Translations under genes and position numbers: made by a program
The notes under the pieces: generated by a model
What the model was told of the DNA's origin: nothing
What the model saw: the letters and a program-made list of their open reading frames with translations, nothing else
The model's database searches: none
Shown here: positions 25,641 through 33,910 of the stretch, one piece after another
Layout: every line of letters starts with the position of its first letter
Numbering within the stretch: the stretch's first letter is position 1
Assembly: GCF_015356755.1 (NCBI RefSeq)
Contig: NZ_JADFCO010000065.1
Span: 186,001-250,000 of the forward strand
DNA length: 64,000 nucleotides
Reading direction: 5' to 3'
DNA from: Nonlabens antarcticus
GTDB lineage: Bacteria; Bacteroidota; Bacteroidia; Flavobacteriales; Flavobacteriaceae

Positions 25641-25676
25641 TCAAGCTTGTAACGGTTGGTTACAAGCTTGATTTTA
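25641..25676 (+). terminator. hairpin between atpE and atpF, possible partial terminator or mRNA stabiliser
   Basis: TCAAGCTTGTAAC pairs perfectly with GTTACAAGCTTGA (13 bp, 5-nt loop), followed by TTTTAATTA. It lies inside the operon, so full termination is unlikely. It could favour high atpE expression, as needed for a multi-copy c-ring. Confidence 0.75.
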
Positions 25677-25708
25677 ATTAAAGATTAAAACATTTAGAAC
25701 ACCTTATT

Positions 25709-26206
25709 ATGGAGGAATTAATCAACGACTTTTCGCCAGGCTTATTTGCCATGCAGGCAATTGTATTAATCATCTTGATTATCTTGTTAGGTAAATTTGC
25801 ATGGAAACCTATATTAAGCGCTCTTGACGATCGTGAACAGGGTATTGCAGACGCACTTGCTGCTGCAGAAGATGCAAAGCTTGAAATGGCTAGACTGGAA
25901 GCATCAAATGAAGCTGCTGCTCAAGAAGCACGTGCACAACGCGATGTGATGATGAAAGACGCACGTGAGATCAAAGAGAAAATGATTTCTGATGCCACTA
26001 TTCAAGCTCAAGAAAAAGCCGATACTATTATAGCTAACGCTCAAGAAGCTATACTAGCAGAGAAAAAAGCAGCTCTTGCCGATATTAAATCACAAGTGGC
26101 TAATCTTTCTGTAGAAATTGCAGAAAAGGTGACGCGCCAGCAGCTTTCTGAAAAGGATGCACAGCTTGCACTAATTGATAAAATGCTGGCAGAAGCCAAC
26201 ATCTAG
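25709..26206 (+). CDS. atpF: F0F1 ATP synthase subunit b
   Basis: 165 aa peripheral stalk protein. One N-terminal membrane helix (about 13-32, AMQAIVLIILIILLGKFAW) followed by a long Ala/Glu-rich coiled coil (about 45-150) that dimerises and contacts delta. WKPILSALDDREQGI at the helix exit is typical. Located between atpE and atpH, 10 nt before atpH. Confidence 0.96.
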   Translation: MEELINDFSPGLFAMQAIVLIILIILLGKFAWKPILSALDDREQGIADALAAAEDAKLEMARLEASNEAAAQEARAQRDVMMKDAREIKEKMISDATIQAQEKADTIIANAQEAILAEKKAALADIKSQVANLSVEIAEKVTRQQLSEKDAQLALIDKMLAEANI

Positions 26207-26215
26207 AAGATATTT

Positions 26216-26752
26216 ATGAAACTTTCAAGAGCAGCATCCCGATACGCCAAAGCCATTCTCGATCTAGCAATAGATAAGAAGGAAGCGGCTGCCGTGAATG
26301 AAGAAATGAAATCTGTCCTAACGACGGTTCATAAAAATACAGAGCTTCAGGATTTTCTAAAAAGTCCCGTAGTAAAGACAGAACAAAAACGTGGTGCATT
26401 GCGTCAGATATTCAAAGATGCTGGTGGAATTACCATGGGTGCCTTTGACTTGATCGTTGATAACCAGCGTGCAGATATATTAGGAGATATAGCAACTAAA
26501 TATATCCTGCTTTTTGAAGAAATGAACAAGCGTGAGGTTGCCACGGTAACTACAGCGGTTGAAATTACTCCTGAGCTAGAAGCTAAGGTTTTGGCCAAAG
26601 CAAAAGAACTTGCTGGAACTGAAGTAACTTTAGAAAAGAAAATCGATCCTAGTATTGTGGGTGGGTTTATTCTAAGAGTAGGCGATAAAGAAATTAATGC
26701 AAGTGTCCACAATACATTAGGTGAACTCAAAAGAGAGTTTGCCAGTAAATAG
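26216..26752 (+). CDS. atpH: F0F1 ATP synthase subunit delta
   Basis: 178 aa. It joins the b stalk to the top of the alpha3-beta3 head. The N-terminal helical domain begins SRAASRYAKAILDLA, the OSCP family start, and the C-terminal part has KIDPSIVGGFILRVGDKEINAS, here cited around VGGFILRVGD. 142 nt with one palindrome copy separate it from atpA. Confidence 0.95.
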   Translation: MKLSRAASRYAKAILDLAIDKKEAAAVNEEMKSVLTTVHKNTELQDFLKSPVVKTEQKRGALRQIFKDAGGITMGAFDLIVDNQRADILGDIATKYILLFEEMNKREVATVTTAVEITPELEAKVLAKAKELAGTEVTLEKKIDPSIVGGFILRVGDKEINASVHNTLGELKREFASK

Positions 26753-26776
26753 ATAGTAAGAAATTTGAGTTCTTTT

Positions 26777-26792
26777 CGCTTTCGCGAAAGCG
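26777..26792. repeat. palindrome CGCTTTCGCGAAAGCG, intergenic in the atp operon
   Basis: Perfect 16-bp copy between atpH and atpA. Confidence 0.95.
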
Positions 26793-26894
26793 GTATTTTG
26801 GAAATTGCAATATTAAAATTAAGAAAATAAATAAAAGTTTTGTCCTGCTTAGTTTGTCCGAGCATAGACGATTAAAAAGTATAAATAGAACAAC

Positions 26895-28469
26895 ATGGCA
26901 GAAGTAAATCCAGCAGAAGTATCTGCAATACTTAAGCAACAATTATCAGGTTTTGACGCTACAGCATCCCTTGATGAAGTAGGAACAGTGCTTACCGTAG
27001 GTGATGGTATCGCACGTGTTTATGGTCTTTCAAACGCACAGTATGGAGAACTAGTTTCTTTTGCAAGCGGGATGGAAGGCATCGTTTTGAACCTTGAAGA
27101 AGACAATGTAGGTGTGGTACTTTTAGGCCCCTCTGTTGAAATCAAAGAAGGTGACACGGTAAAGCGTACAGAGCGTATTGCTTCCCTTAAAGTAGGTGAA
27201 GGAATTGTAGGTCGTGTAGTAAACACACTGGGTTTACCTATCGATGGTAAAGGACCTATAGAGGGCGATCTTTATGAAATGCCTCTAGAGCGTAAGGCAC
27301 CTGGAGTTATCTATCGTGAGCCTGTAACTGAGCCTATGCAGACTGGTATCAAAGCGATTGACGCAATGATTCCCGTAGGTCGTGGCCAGCGTGAATTGGT
27401 TATCGGTGACCGTCAGACTGGAAAGTCAACAGTTTGTATCGATACAATCATCAACCAGAAAGAATTTTACGATGCTGGCGAGCCAGTTTATTGTATTTAT
27501 GTTGCGATAGGTCAAAAGGCTTCTACTGTTGCATTGATTGCTAACGTACTTGAAGAAGCAGGCGCGCTTGCTTATACTACTATCGTTGCTGCAAATGCAT
27601 CAGATCCTGCACCTATGCAGGTATATGCACCATTTGCTGGAGCAGCTATTGGCGAGTACTTCCGTGATACAGGTCGTCCTGCACTGATTGTTTTTGATGA
27701 TTTGTCAAAACAAGCAGTTGCATATCGTGAGGTTTCCCTGTTGCTACGTCGTCCTCCAGGGCGTGAAGCATATCCAGGTGACGTTTTCTTCCTTCACTCA
27801 AGGTTGTTAGAACGCGCGGCTAAAGTTATCAATGATGACGCGATCGCGGCAACGATGAATGACCTGCCAGAAAGTTTGAAACCCATCGTTAAAGGTGGTG
27901 GATCGCTAACGGCACTTCCTATTATTGAAACTCAGGCTGGTGATGTATCTGCTTATATCCCAACGAACGTAATTTCTATTACAGACGGTCAGATTTTCCT
28001 AGATGGTGACTTGTTCAACGCAGGTGTTCGTCCAGCGATAAATGTGGGAATTTCAGTTTCTCGTGTGGGTGGTAACGCACAGATCAAATCGATGAAAAAA
28101 GTTGCGGGTACTTTAAAGCTGGATCAAGCGGCTTTCCGTGAATTGGAAGCTTTCGCGAAATTTGGTTCAGATCTAGATGCTGCTACACTAAGCGTTATTG
28201 AAAAAGGAAAAAGAAACGTAGAGATCTTAAAGCAAGCTCAAAACAGCCCTTATCCTGTAGAAAACCAAATTGCAATTATCTATGCAGGTTCTAAAAACCT
28301 TCTTAGAAACGTGCCGGTAGATAAAGTAAAAGAATTTGAAAGAGACTATCTAGAACTCCTTAATGCTAAGCATAGAGAAACTTTAGATTTATTGAAAGCT
28401 GGTAAATTGACTGATGAAGTTATTGATACGTTGACTTCAGTAGCGAAAGATTTATCTTCCCGTTATTAA
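26895..28469 (+). CDS. atpA: F0F1 ATP synthase subunit alpha
   Basis: 524 aa non-catalytic nucleotide-binding subunit of the F1 head. Walker [10 protein letters not shown] is near residue 172, Walker B region [16 protein letters not shown] near 262, and the alpha signature [15 protein letters not shown] follows. The segment [13 protein letters not shown] contains a half-match to the palindrome (GCTTTCGCGAAA at 28149-28160) but is conserved in AtpA generally. The beta and epsilon genes are absent here, as is usual in Bacteroidetes where they form another operon. Confidence 0.98.
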   Translation: MAEVNPAEVSAILKQQLSGFDATASLDEVGTVLTVGDGIARVYGLSNAQYGELVSFASGMEGIVLNLEEDNVGVVLLGPSVEIKEGDTVKRTERIASLKVGEGIVGRVVNTLGLPIDGKGPIEGDLYEMPLERKAPGVIYREPVTEPMQTGIKAIDAMIPVGRGQRELVIGDRQTGKSTVCIDTIINQKEFYDAGEPVYCIYVAIGQKASTVALIANVLEEAGALAYTTIVAANASDPAPMQVYAPFAGAAIGEYFRDTGRPALIVFDDLSKQAVAYREVSLLLRRPPGREAYPGDVFFLHSRLLERAAKVINDDAIAATMNDLPESLKPIVKGGGSLTALPIIETQAGDVSAYIPTNVISITDGQIFLDGDLFNAGVRPAINVGISVSRVGGNAQIKSMKKVAGTLKLDQAAFRELEAFAKFGSDLDAATLSVIEKGKRNVEILKQAQNSPYPVENQIAIIYAGSKNLLRNVPVDKVKEFERDYLELLNAKHRETLDLLKAGKLTDEVIDTLTSVAKDLSSRY

Positions 28470-28517
28470 TTCAATATTAAATAACAGCTTCAAACTCATA
28501 ACTCTGAACTAGAGAAA

Positions 28518-29390
28518 ATGGCAAATCTTAAGGAAATACGAAATAGGATTACATCAGTATCTTCAACGATGCAGATCACATCTGCTATGAAAATGGTGAG
28601 TGCGGCAAAGTTGAAGAAGGCACAAGATGCCATTACTGCAATGCGTCCCTATTCTGATAAGCTGACTGAGCTGCTGCAAACTTTAAGTGCTTCCATGGCG
28701 GAAGATGCAACAAGCAAGTATGCAGAGCAGCGAGAGGTTGAAAGAGCTCTAGTGGTTGCTATTACTTCAAACCGTGGTCTTGCTGGTGCATTCAACTCAA
28801 ATATTATTAAAGAGTTGATTCGTTTGAACCAAGAAGATTTGAAAGGAGCTGCGGTTTCCTACATGACGATCGGTAAAAAAGGAAATGATTTTGCTAAAAA
28901 GAGCGATAACGTTAAGGCAAACCACAGTGATTTGTTTGACGATATTTCCTTTGAGAAAGTATCTGTCATTGCAGAAGAGTTGATGGCATTATTCGTTGCT
29001 GGCGAATTTGATAAAATTGTAATTGTATACAATAGTTTCAAAAATGCTGCTACACAGCAAGTGATGAGCGAGGAATTCCTTCCATTGAAGCCTCTGGCTC
29101 AATTAGAAGGAGAAGCACCAGCAAACGCTACAGAATACATTTATGAGCCTTCAAAAGAAGAGATCATAGCGGAGTTGATTCCTAAGTCTTTAAAAATGCA
29201 ACTCTACAAGGGAGTTCGCGATTCATGGGCCAGTGAACACGGCGCACGTATGACAGCTATGCACAAGGCAACAGACAATGCAACTGAACTTAGAGATCAA
29301 TTAAAATTGACCTATAACAAAGCACGTCAAGCTTCTATCACGAACGAAATTTTAGAAATCGTTGGTGGTGCAGAGGCTCTGAATAATTAA
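28518..29390 (+). CDS. atpG: F0F1 ATP synthase subunit gamma
   Basis: 290 aa central rotor shaft. N-terminal helix MANLKEIRNRITSVSSTMQI and QITSAMKMVSAAKLKKAQ, and C-terminal helix SEHGARMTAMHKATDNATEL form the coiled coil that turns in the head. ALVVAITSNRGLAGAFNSN is the family's central block. It is the last gene of the cluster; a terminator hairpin lies about 70 nt downstream. Confidence 0.97.
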   Translation: MANLKEIRNRITSVSSTMQITSAMKMVSAAKLKKAQDAITAMRPYSDKLTELLQTLSASMAEDATSKYAEQREVERALVVAITSNRGLAGAFNSNIIKELIRLNQEDLKGAAVSYMTIGKKGNDFAKKSDNVKANHSDLFDDISFEKVSVIAEELMALFVAGEFDKIVIVYNSFKNAATQQVMSEEFLPLKPLAQLEGEAPANATEYIYEPSKEEIIAELIPKSLKMQLYKGVRDSWASEHGARMTAMHKATDNATELRDQLKLTYNKARQASITNEILEIVGGAEALNN

Positions 29391-29457
29391 ATTCCTGCGC
29401 TGTACGTATCTCTTTGATACTTCAAAACTGCAGTTCATTTACAAACATTTTAATATT

Positions 29458-29487
29458 AACCTCTTAGGAAACTAGGAGGTTTATTTG
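29458..29487 (+). terminator. terminator of the atp operon
   Basis: AACCTCTTAG with CTAGGAGGTT (one G-U pair) closed by a GAAA tetraloop, then TTTATTT. Confidence 0.8.
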
Positions 29488-29679
29488 TGCGATGCATTTA
29501 AAGTTCGAATTTGATTGAGGAGACTGGGTAGAAAACAAAACTATTCATTGCTTTATTTGCAAAGAATAAGCCTCTTAATCGATGCATACGACGTCCTTTA
29601 TTGTTTAAAAATTATGTTGAAAAGAACTGAGCCGGTAAAACACCATGAGGATTTCACTGAATAAACCGTAACAATTTAC

Positions 29680-29719
29680 GAGTTGGTTATCTAAAGGATA
29701 AACGATAATTATCCAACTC
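29680..29719 (+). promoter_or_regulatory. inverted repeat abutting the hydrolase start codon
   Basis: GAGTTGG-TTATC (29680-29691) can pair with GATAA-TTAT-CCAACTC (29704-29719), which ends immediately before the ATG. A second pairing GGATAA (29696-29701) / TTATCC (29709-29714) competes with it. Could control translation or bind a regulator. Confidence 0.6.
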
Positions 29720-30565
29720 ATGAAAACAATATCTAAAATTCTATTTACAATCTTTATCGCTTGTACTGCGATTTCAAATGCTCAGAACAACCCTATTGAA
29801 GTAACCGTTACTGGCGACGGTGCTCCCATCATTCTACTTTCTGGCTTTGCCACCAATGGTAACGAAGTCTGGCAAACCACCGTTGACGAGCTATCAAAAA
29901 CTCACAAATGTCACGTGATTAATTACGCCGGATTTGCCGGAATGAAGCCCATTGAATTCCCATGGTTACCGAAAGTATTGACCAATATAGAAGATTATAT
30001 CAAAGAAAAACAATTAAAGAAACCGGTGATTATTGGTCATAGTCTAGGCGGTACTTTGGGGATAAAACTCGCTTCAAATCCAGACCTCAACATTTCTAGA
30101 TTGCTTATTGTCGATGCCCTTCCAGCCACTGGTGCTTTACTCTTTCCAGATTTCAAACCTGAAACCTTGCAATATGAAAGCCCCTATAATCAGCAAATGC
30201 TAGGTATGGATGAAGCCGCCTTTGCCCAGATGGCAATGGGAATGGCTGCAGGAATGACAAGCAATACCATTGGGCAGGAACAAATCATCAAATGGATGAA
30301 AACTACAGATCGTAAGACCTTTGTATATGCCTATACAGATTACCTTAAGTTTGATATGCGTGAGGGTTTGAAACAAATCAACATTCCGGTAACGATTTTA
30401 GGGGCTGGAAAACCATACGGTGAAGAAATGGCCAAAGCAAACTATACCAAACAATATCAAAATCTATCAGATTACAATCTTGTGATGAACGCAGACAGCG
30501 CCCATTTTATCATGATGGATCAACCCAAATGGTTTATGGAACAACTCAACCTGTTTCTCAAATAG
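29720..30565 (+). CDS. secreted alpha/beta hydrolase
   Basis: 281 aa with a signal peptide (MKTISKILFTIFIACTAISNAQ). Alpha/beta hydrolase fold: the nucleophile is S108 in GHSLGG, the acid is probably in the DAL region or the later loop, and the His is H262 in NADSAHFIMMDQP. It would act in the periplasm or outside on an ester, amide or lactone. A sigma factor gene starts 6 nt after its stop, so the enzyme may be part of a sigma-controlled response. Substrate unknown. Confidence 0.9.
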   Translation: MKTISKILFTIFIACTAISNAQNNPIEVTVTGDGAPIILLSGFATNGNEVWQTTVDELSKTHKCHVINYAGFAGMKPIEFPWLPKVLTNIEDYIKEKQLKKPVIIGHSLGGTLGIKLASNPDLNISRLLIVDALPATGALLFPDFKPETLQYESPYNQQMLGMDEAAFAQMAMGMAAGMTSNTIGQEQIIKWMKTTDRKTFVYAYTDYLKFDMREGLKQINIPVTILGAGKPYGEEMAKANYTKQYQNLSDYNLVMNADSAHFIMMDQPKWFMEQLNLFLK

Positions 30566-30571
30566 ACGGCT

Positions 30572-31057
30572 GTGAACGAAAAAGAATTTACAGGTCTCTA
30601 CAATCAGCTTTATCCCAAGGTGTACCGGCTTTGTTTAGGATACGTGACTGGCGATGAACCCACCGCTAGAGATTTGTCTCAACAGACTTTCATTAAAGTA
30701 TGGAACCATCGCCATTCTTTTAAAGGAGATTCTCAAATCAGTACGTGGATTTATAGAATAGCGGTAAACTGTTGTCTGGGTCATTTGAAAAAAAAACATC
30801 CAATAAAATTTGAAATTGATCCAAAAACTACAGATGCCCCTAACGATGACGAACCACGTAACAGCAAAAACATCCAGCAATTGTATCGCTGTATCGACCA
30901 GCTCAAACCATTGAACAAAATCGTAATCCTGCTAGAACTGGAACAGATTCCACAAGAAGAAATTGCCTCAACTTTAGGCTACTCACATGGCTCAATAAGA
31001 ACCCGATTGTCCCGAATACGAGAAGCCCTTTTTAAATGTATGACACATGGAAAATAA
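30572..31057 (+). CDS. ECF-type RNA polymerase sigma factor
   Basis: 161 aa. Region 2 (TARDLSQQTFIKVWNHRHSF) at about 33-52 with WIYRIAVNCCLGHLKK after it, and region 4 (LEQIPQEEIASTLGYSHGSI) at about 125-145. The start is GTG at 30572. Its end overlaps the next gene by 11 nt. It is unlike the sigma factor at 8.5 kb in its neighbours: here the flanking genes are a hydrolase and a helical membrane protein, the latter a plausible anti-sigma. Confidence 0.94.
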   Translation: MNEKEFTGLYNQLYPKVYRLCLGYVTGDEPTARDLSQQTFIKVWNHRHSFKGDSQISTWIYRIAVNCCLGHLKKKHPIKFEIDPKTTDAPNDDEPRNSKNIQQLYRCIDQLKPLNKIVILLELEQIPQEEIASTLGYSHGSIRTRLSRIREALFKCMTHGK

Positions 31058-31607
31058 ATTTTTAGATGCGATATGGCAAGAGCAGTCAGCGGCGATCCCG
31101 CCGTTTGGGTCTCAGGAGATTATTAAAAAAGCAATTGCACAGCGGCTTAATCAAAAAATAGGAATGGCGGTGATGTGTATTACAGTAGGAATTTTGATTC
31201 TATATGCCATCTGGCAGTTTCCTGATGAAATCAATATGTTCATAGTGGGAATTTTTATAATGATAGCGTCGTTAACCATCAGGATTGCGATTGAATATTA
31301 TTCGAAGCTGCGCAAAATATCCGGTTTGTTAAAAATGGACGGCAAACAGTATTTAGCATACCTCAAATCCTATTATCGATGGAGGAAACGCATCCATTTT
31401 GTAATCACACCGGTTTGTTTTAGTGGTTATCTATATGGCCTGTGGGAACTGTTCCCATATTTCAAAGCAGAATTTTCTGATGGTTTTTACACCTACTTAA
31501 TCATTAGTGCGAGTGTATCACTAACCGTTATTGCCGTGATCATTATCAATCAGATACGTAAGGAGTTAGTATTTGAGAAATCTCTAATAGATGCAAAACC
31601 TCGATAA
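31047..31607 (+). CDS. membrane protein downstream of ECF sigma, putative anti-sigma
   Basis: 186 aa. A cytoplasmic N-terminus of about 35 residues (IWQEQSAAIPPFGSQEIIKK) is followed by four hydrophobic helices (about 38-56, 62-80, 115-135, 146-167). It overlaps the sigma factor gene by 11 nt, the arrangement expected for an anti-sigma partner, but no zinc-binding HxxxCxxC motif is present. The role is inferred from position. Confidence 0.75.
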   Translation: MENKFLDAIWQEQSAAIPPFGSQEIIKKAIAQRLNQKIGMAVMCITVGILILYAIWQFPDEINMFIVGIFIMIASLTIRIAIEYYSKLRKISGLLKMDGKQYLAYLKSYYRWRKRIHFVITPVCFSGYLYGLWELFPYFKAEFSDGFYTYLIISASVSLTVIAVIIINQIRKELVFEKSLIDAKPR

Positions 31608-31663
31608 GACTAGATTAATACTAAATAATTATGACGCAAGTGTTTCCTAATTTAGATAAAGTC

Positions 31664-31679
31664 CGCTTTCGCAAAAGCG
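31664..31679. repeat. palindrome copy with one mismatch, intergenic
   Basis: CGCTTTCGCAAAAGCG: one change (G to A) from the consensus. Confidence 0.75.
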
Positions 31680-31698
31680 AACAGAGCTTTATTGATTT

Positions 31699-32052
31699 TT
31701 AAAACAAGGGACGCACTTTATTTCCTAAAAAATAAGAACCTAACGCTAAAAGTAAAGCCGTCAAAGCAGTCCATTGATCACCATCTGCTATTGTTAAATG
31801 TGCGGTGAACGCAAGTAAAATGTTAAACACAAAACCTGCGTAGGCCCATTCCACAAGCGATCTATTATTCCTAATTAAAATAACTGCCGCACCTAAAATT
31901 TTTAACGCCGCAAGCGGATACATCAACCAGGTAGGAAAACCTAGTTTGATAAATTCAGAAGAAAACTCATCATAATTTACAAAGTACATCGCAGCAGTAA
32001 CAACCATCATCGCACAAAAAAGTACGGTGACAATCCAATAGGTGTATTTCAT
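31699..32052 (-). CDS. DoxX-like membrane protein
   Basis: 117 aa with four hydrophobic helices. KLGFPTWLMYPLAALKILGAAVIL (cited around LAALKILGAA) and a first helix MVVTAAMYFVNYDEF match the DoxX_2-like family, small proteins of uncertain function sometimes tied to redox or thiosulfate metabolism. It stands alone, transcribed towards the preceding sigma cluster. Family assignment moderate. Confidence 0.8.
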   Translation of the reverse strand: MKYTYWIVTVLFCAMMVVTAAMYFVNYDEFSSEFIKLGFPTWLMYPLAALKILGAAVILIRNNRSLVEWAYAGFVFNILLAFTAHLTIADGDQWTALTALLLALGSYFLGNKVRPLF

Positions 32053-32129
32053 GAATATTAGTCTAAAGTGCAGTGTATGTTCCGTATAAAGTTAGGGCTG
32101 GGTCTACACTAAAATTAAAGCATATGTGC

Positions 32130-33182
32130 TTATTGATATTTACGCTCGATCAATTCTAGGAATCGGTTTTCATAACTTTCCTTCCCTTCCCAGTTGTTAT
32201 AATCTGGTTTAACCATGGATTGGATTAAATTCTGAGCTTCTTGATAGGAACTGATAGTATTCAATTGTGACATCACACGATTGAAATCTTGATTGCTACC
32301 ATTGAATAAATGTTTTACAAACCCCATGCGGTCGTTCATTCCTATTTTCATTCCATCGTTCAATCTAGAGTTTAAAGATTTAGGACGGTCTGATTCCTGA
32401 CTGGTGGATTTGCGTTCAAAAATAGGCATCTGCTGAAAATCTGCCGTAAGCTGTTGCAAATCCGTTTTTTGATGTGTTTTCATCGCTTGAGGCTCTGAAT
32501 TAGCTTCTGGCTTTGACTTTGTTTCAGGTTCTGAATCCATTTCTGATTTTGTATGCGCAGTCGCATCGGGCACTTCCGCAGGCTCATCTGGCATTTCAAA
32601 AACCATTTTATTAATCGTAGATATTCCTGGAAGGTCTATTTCTTCCCGATCATCTTCTTCAGGAACAACAAGATCATTCAAGCTATTAGTGGTAAATGAA
32701 TCGCGGTATCTATTGGGTAGTTTTTTACGTGTGTTTTCAGATTCTTCCCTACTGTTCTCCAGTGCTTCTAAAGCTTCATCAGGCATTTCAATGACCATTT
32801 TATGGATAGTAGAAATTCCTGGTAATTCCATTTCTTCCCTATTGTCCTTCTCTTCAGGAACAAAAAGCTCACTCAGATCATTACTAGAAAATGCCTCACG
32901 AACTTCTTCTTGAGCATCTTCCATAACCTTTCCTACATCTTTAGAAACAGATTGAACATCTTTCTGAGCATCTGTAAACGCTTGATCAAGTTTTGATTCT
33001 ATCTCCTGTTTTTCAGTAGTAGGTTTTACATCAGAAAAATAATTCTCTGTATAAACTAGGACAGTTAGCTTTTCATAAAGTTCTTTAGCAATTGCTTGCA
33101 GTTCAAGGATGTTTTCCTCTTCCTTAATTCGTAGTATGCGATGGGCGAGACTTGTGAGGTCTTCAACAATTTTCTTTTTCAT
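32130..33182 (-). CDS. uncharacterised acidic protein with an internal duplicated module
   Basis: 350 aa from ATG 33182; a longer frame to 33269 overlaps the divergent tdk promoter. Residues about 1-100 are helical and charged. Then a module of about 40 residues occurs twice: LSELFVPEEKDNREEMELPG plus ISTIHKMVIEMPDEALEAL, and LNDLVVPEEDDREEIDLPG plus ISTINKMVFEMPDEPAEV. A Pro/Glu/Ser-rich linker (about 190-250) leads to a C-terminal helical part (FVKHLFNGSNQDFNRVMSQL). No signal peptide and no known domain. It may be cytoplasmic. Confidence 0.8.
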   Translation of the reverse strand: MKKKIVEDLTSLAHRILRIKEEENILELQAIAKELYEKLTVLVYTENYFSDVKPTTEKQEIESKLDQAFTDAQKDVQSVSKDVGKVMEDAQEEVREAFSSNDLSELFVPEEKDNREEMELPGISTIHKMVIEMPDEALEALENSREESENTRKKLPNRYRDSFTTNSLNDLVVPEEDDREEIDLPGISTINKMVFEMPDEPAEVPDATAHTKSEMDSEPETKSKPEANSEPQAMKTHQKTDLQQLTADFQQMPIFERKSTSQESDRPKSLNSRLNDGMKIGMNDRMGFVKHLFNGSNQDFNRVMSQLNTISSYQEAQNLIQSMVKPDYNNWEGKESYENRFLELIERKYQ

Positions 33183-33211
33183 AATGGTTCTATATGCCGC
33201 GCGTTTCTTTG

Positions 33212-33219
33212 TATTTTTG
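33212..33219 (+). promoter_or_regulatory. -7 promoter box of tdk
   Basis: TATTTTTG fits TAnnTTTG, 51 nt before the tdk ATG. Confidence 0.4.
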
Positions 33220-33270
33220 GAATAATTGCAGGAGCAAAGCGGCATCCCGCAAGAGGTTGTAAAATACAAA

Positions 33271-33906
33271 ATGTTTCTAGAAAATACGGTGAATCATGAA
33301 GAGCAATTCGGCTGGATCGAGGTGATTTGTGGTTCCATGTTTTCAGGCAAGACAGAAGAGTTGATACGCAGGCTTAAACGTGCGCAGTTTGCAAATCAAA
33401 AAGTCGAGATCTTCAAACCTTCCATCGATAACAGGTACGACGAGGAGAAAGTTGTTTCCCACGATTCTAATGAAATTCACTCCACACCAGTTCCTGCAGC
33501 TGCAAATATCCCCTTGCTAGCCACTGGTTGTCAGGTGGTAGGAATTGATGAGGCCCAGTTTTTTGATGATGAAATCGTTACCGTTTGTAACAATCTTGCA
33601 AATCGTGGTATACGCGTTATTGTCGCTGGACTCGATATGGATTTTAAGGGCAACCCATTCGGCCCCATGCCAGCATTAATGGCAACAGCAGAATATGTTA
33701 CTAAAGTTCACGCGGTGTGCACCCGCACAGGAAATCTTGCGCAATACAGCTATCGCAAGACCAGCAATGAAAATGTGGTTATGCTGGGAGAGCAACAGGA
33801 ATATGAACCTTTAAGTCGTGGCGCCTATTATAAAGCGATGCTAGCGGGTAAAGTAAAAGAAATTCCAGTCACAGACGCACAGGAATTGAACGATAAAACA
33901 GGATAA
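33271..33906 (+). CDS. tdk: thymidine kinase
   Basis: 211 aa from ATG 33271. Phosphorylates thymidine with ATP in the salvage pathway. P-loop GSMFSGKT is at 21-28, Walker B-like [13 protein letters not shown] near 97, and the substrate lasso is around [17 protein letters not shown]. Only one cysteine remains where type II kinases usually have zinc-binding pairs (CxxC), and the C-terminal cysteines are also absent, so this enzyme probably lacks the structural zinc. alr follows by 4 nt. Confidence 0.95.
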   Translation: MFLENTVNHEEQFGWIEVICGSMFSGKTEELIRRLKRAQFANQKVEIFKPSIDNRYDEEKVVSHDSNEIHSTPVPAAANIPLLATGCQVVGIDEAQFFDDEIVTVCNNLANRGIRVIVAGLDMDFKGNPFGPMPALMATAEYVTKVHAVCTRTGNLAQYSYRKTSNENVVMLGEQQEYEPLSRGAYYKAMLAGKVKEIPVTDAQELNDKTG

Positions 33907-33910
33907 CATT

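Larger units (their letters stand above)
29391..29719. other. 329-nt intergenic region after atpG
   Basis: Contains the atp operon terminator (29458-29487) and an inverted repeat directly before the next start codon (29680-29719). No gene seen in the middle. Confidence 0.75.

Noticed and set aside
28149-28160. GCTTTCGCGAAA in atpA as another palindrome copy
   Set aside because: Only the left half matches, and [11 protein letters not shown] is conserved in AtpA of many bacteria, so it is probably coincidental.
29490-29540. GTTCGAATT-like stretch resembling a tRNA T-loop
   Set aside because: No acceptor, D or anticodon stems can be formed around it.
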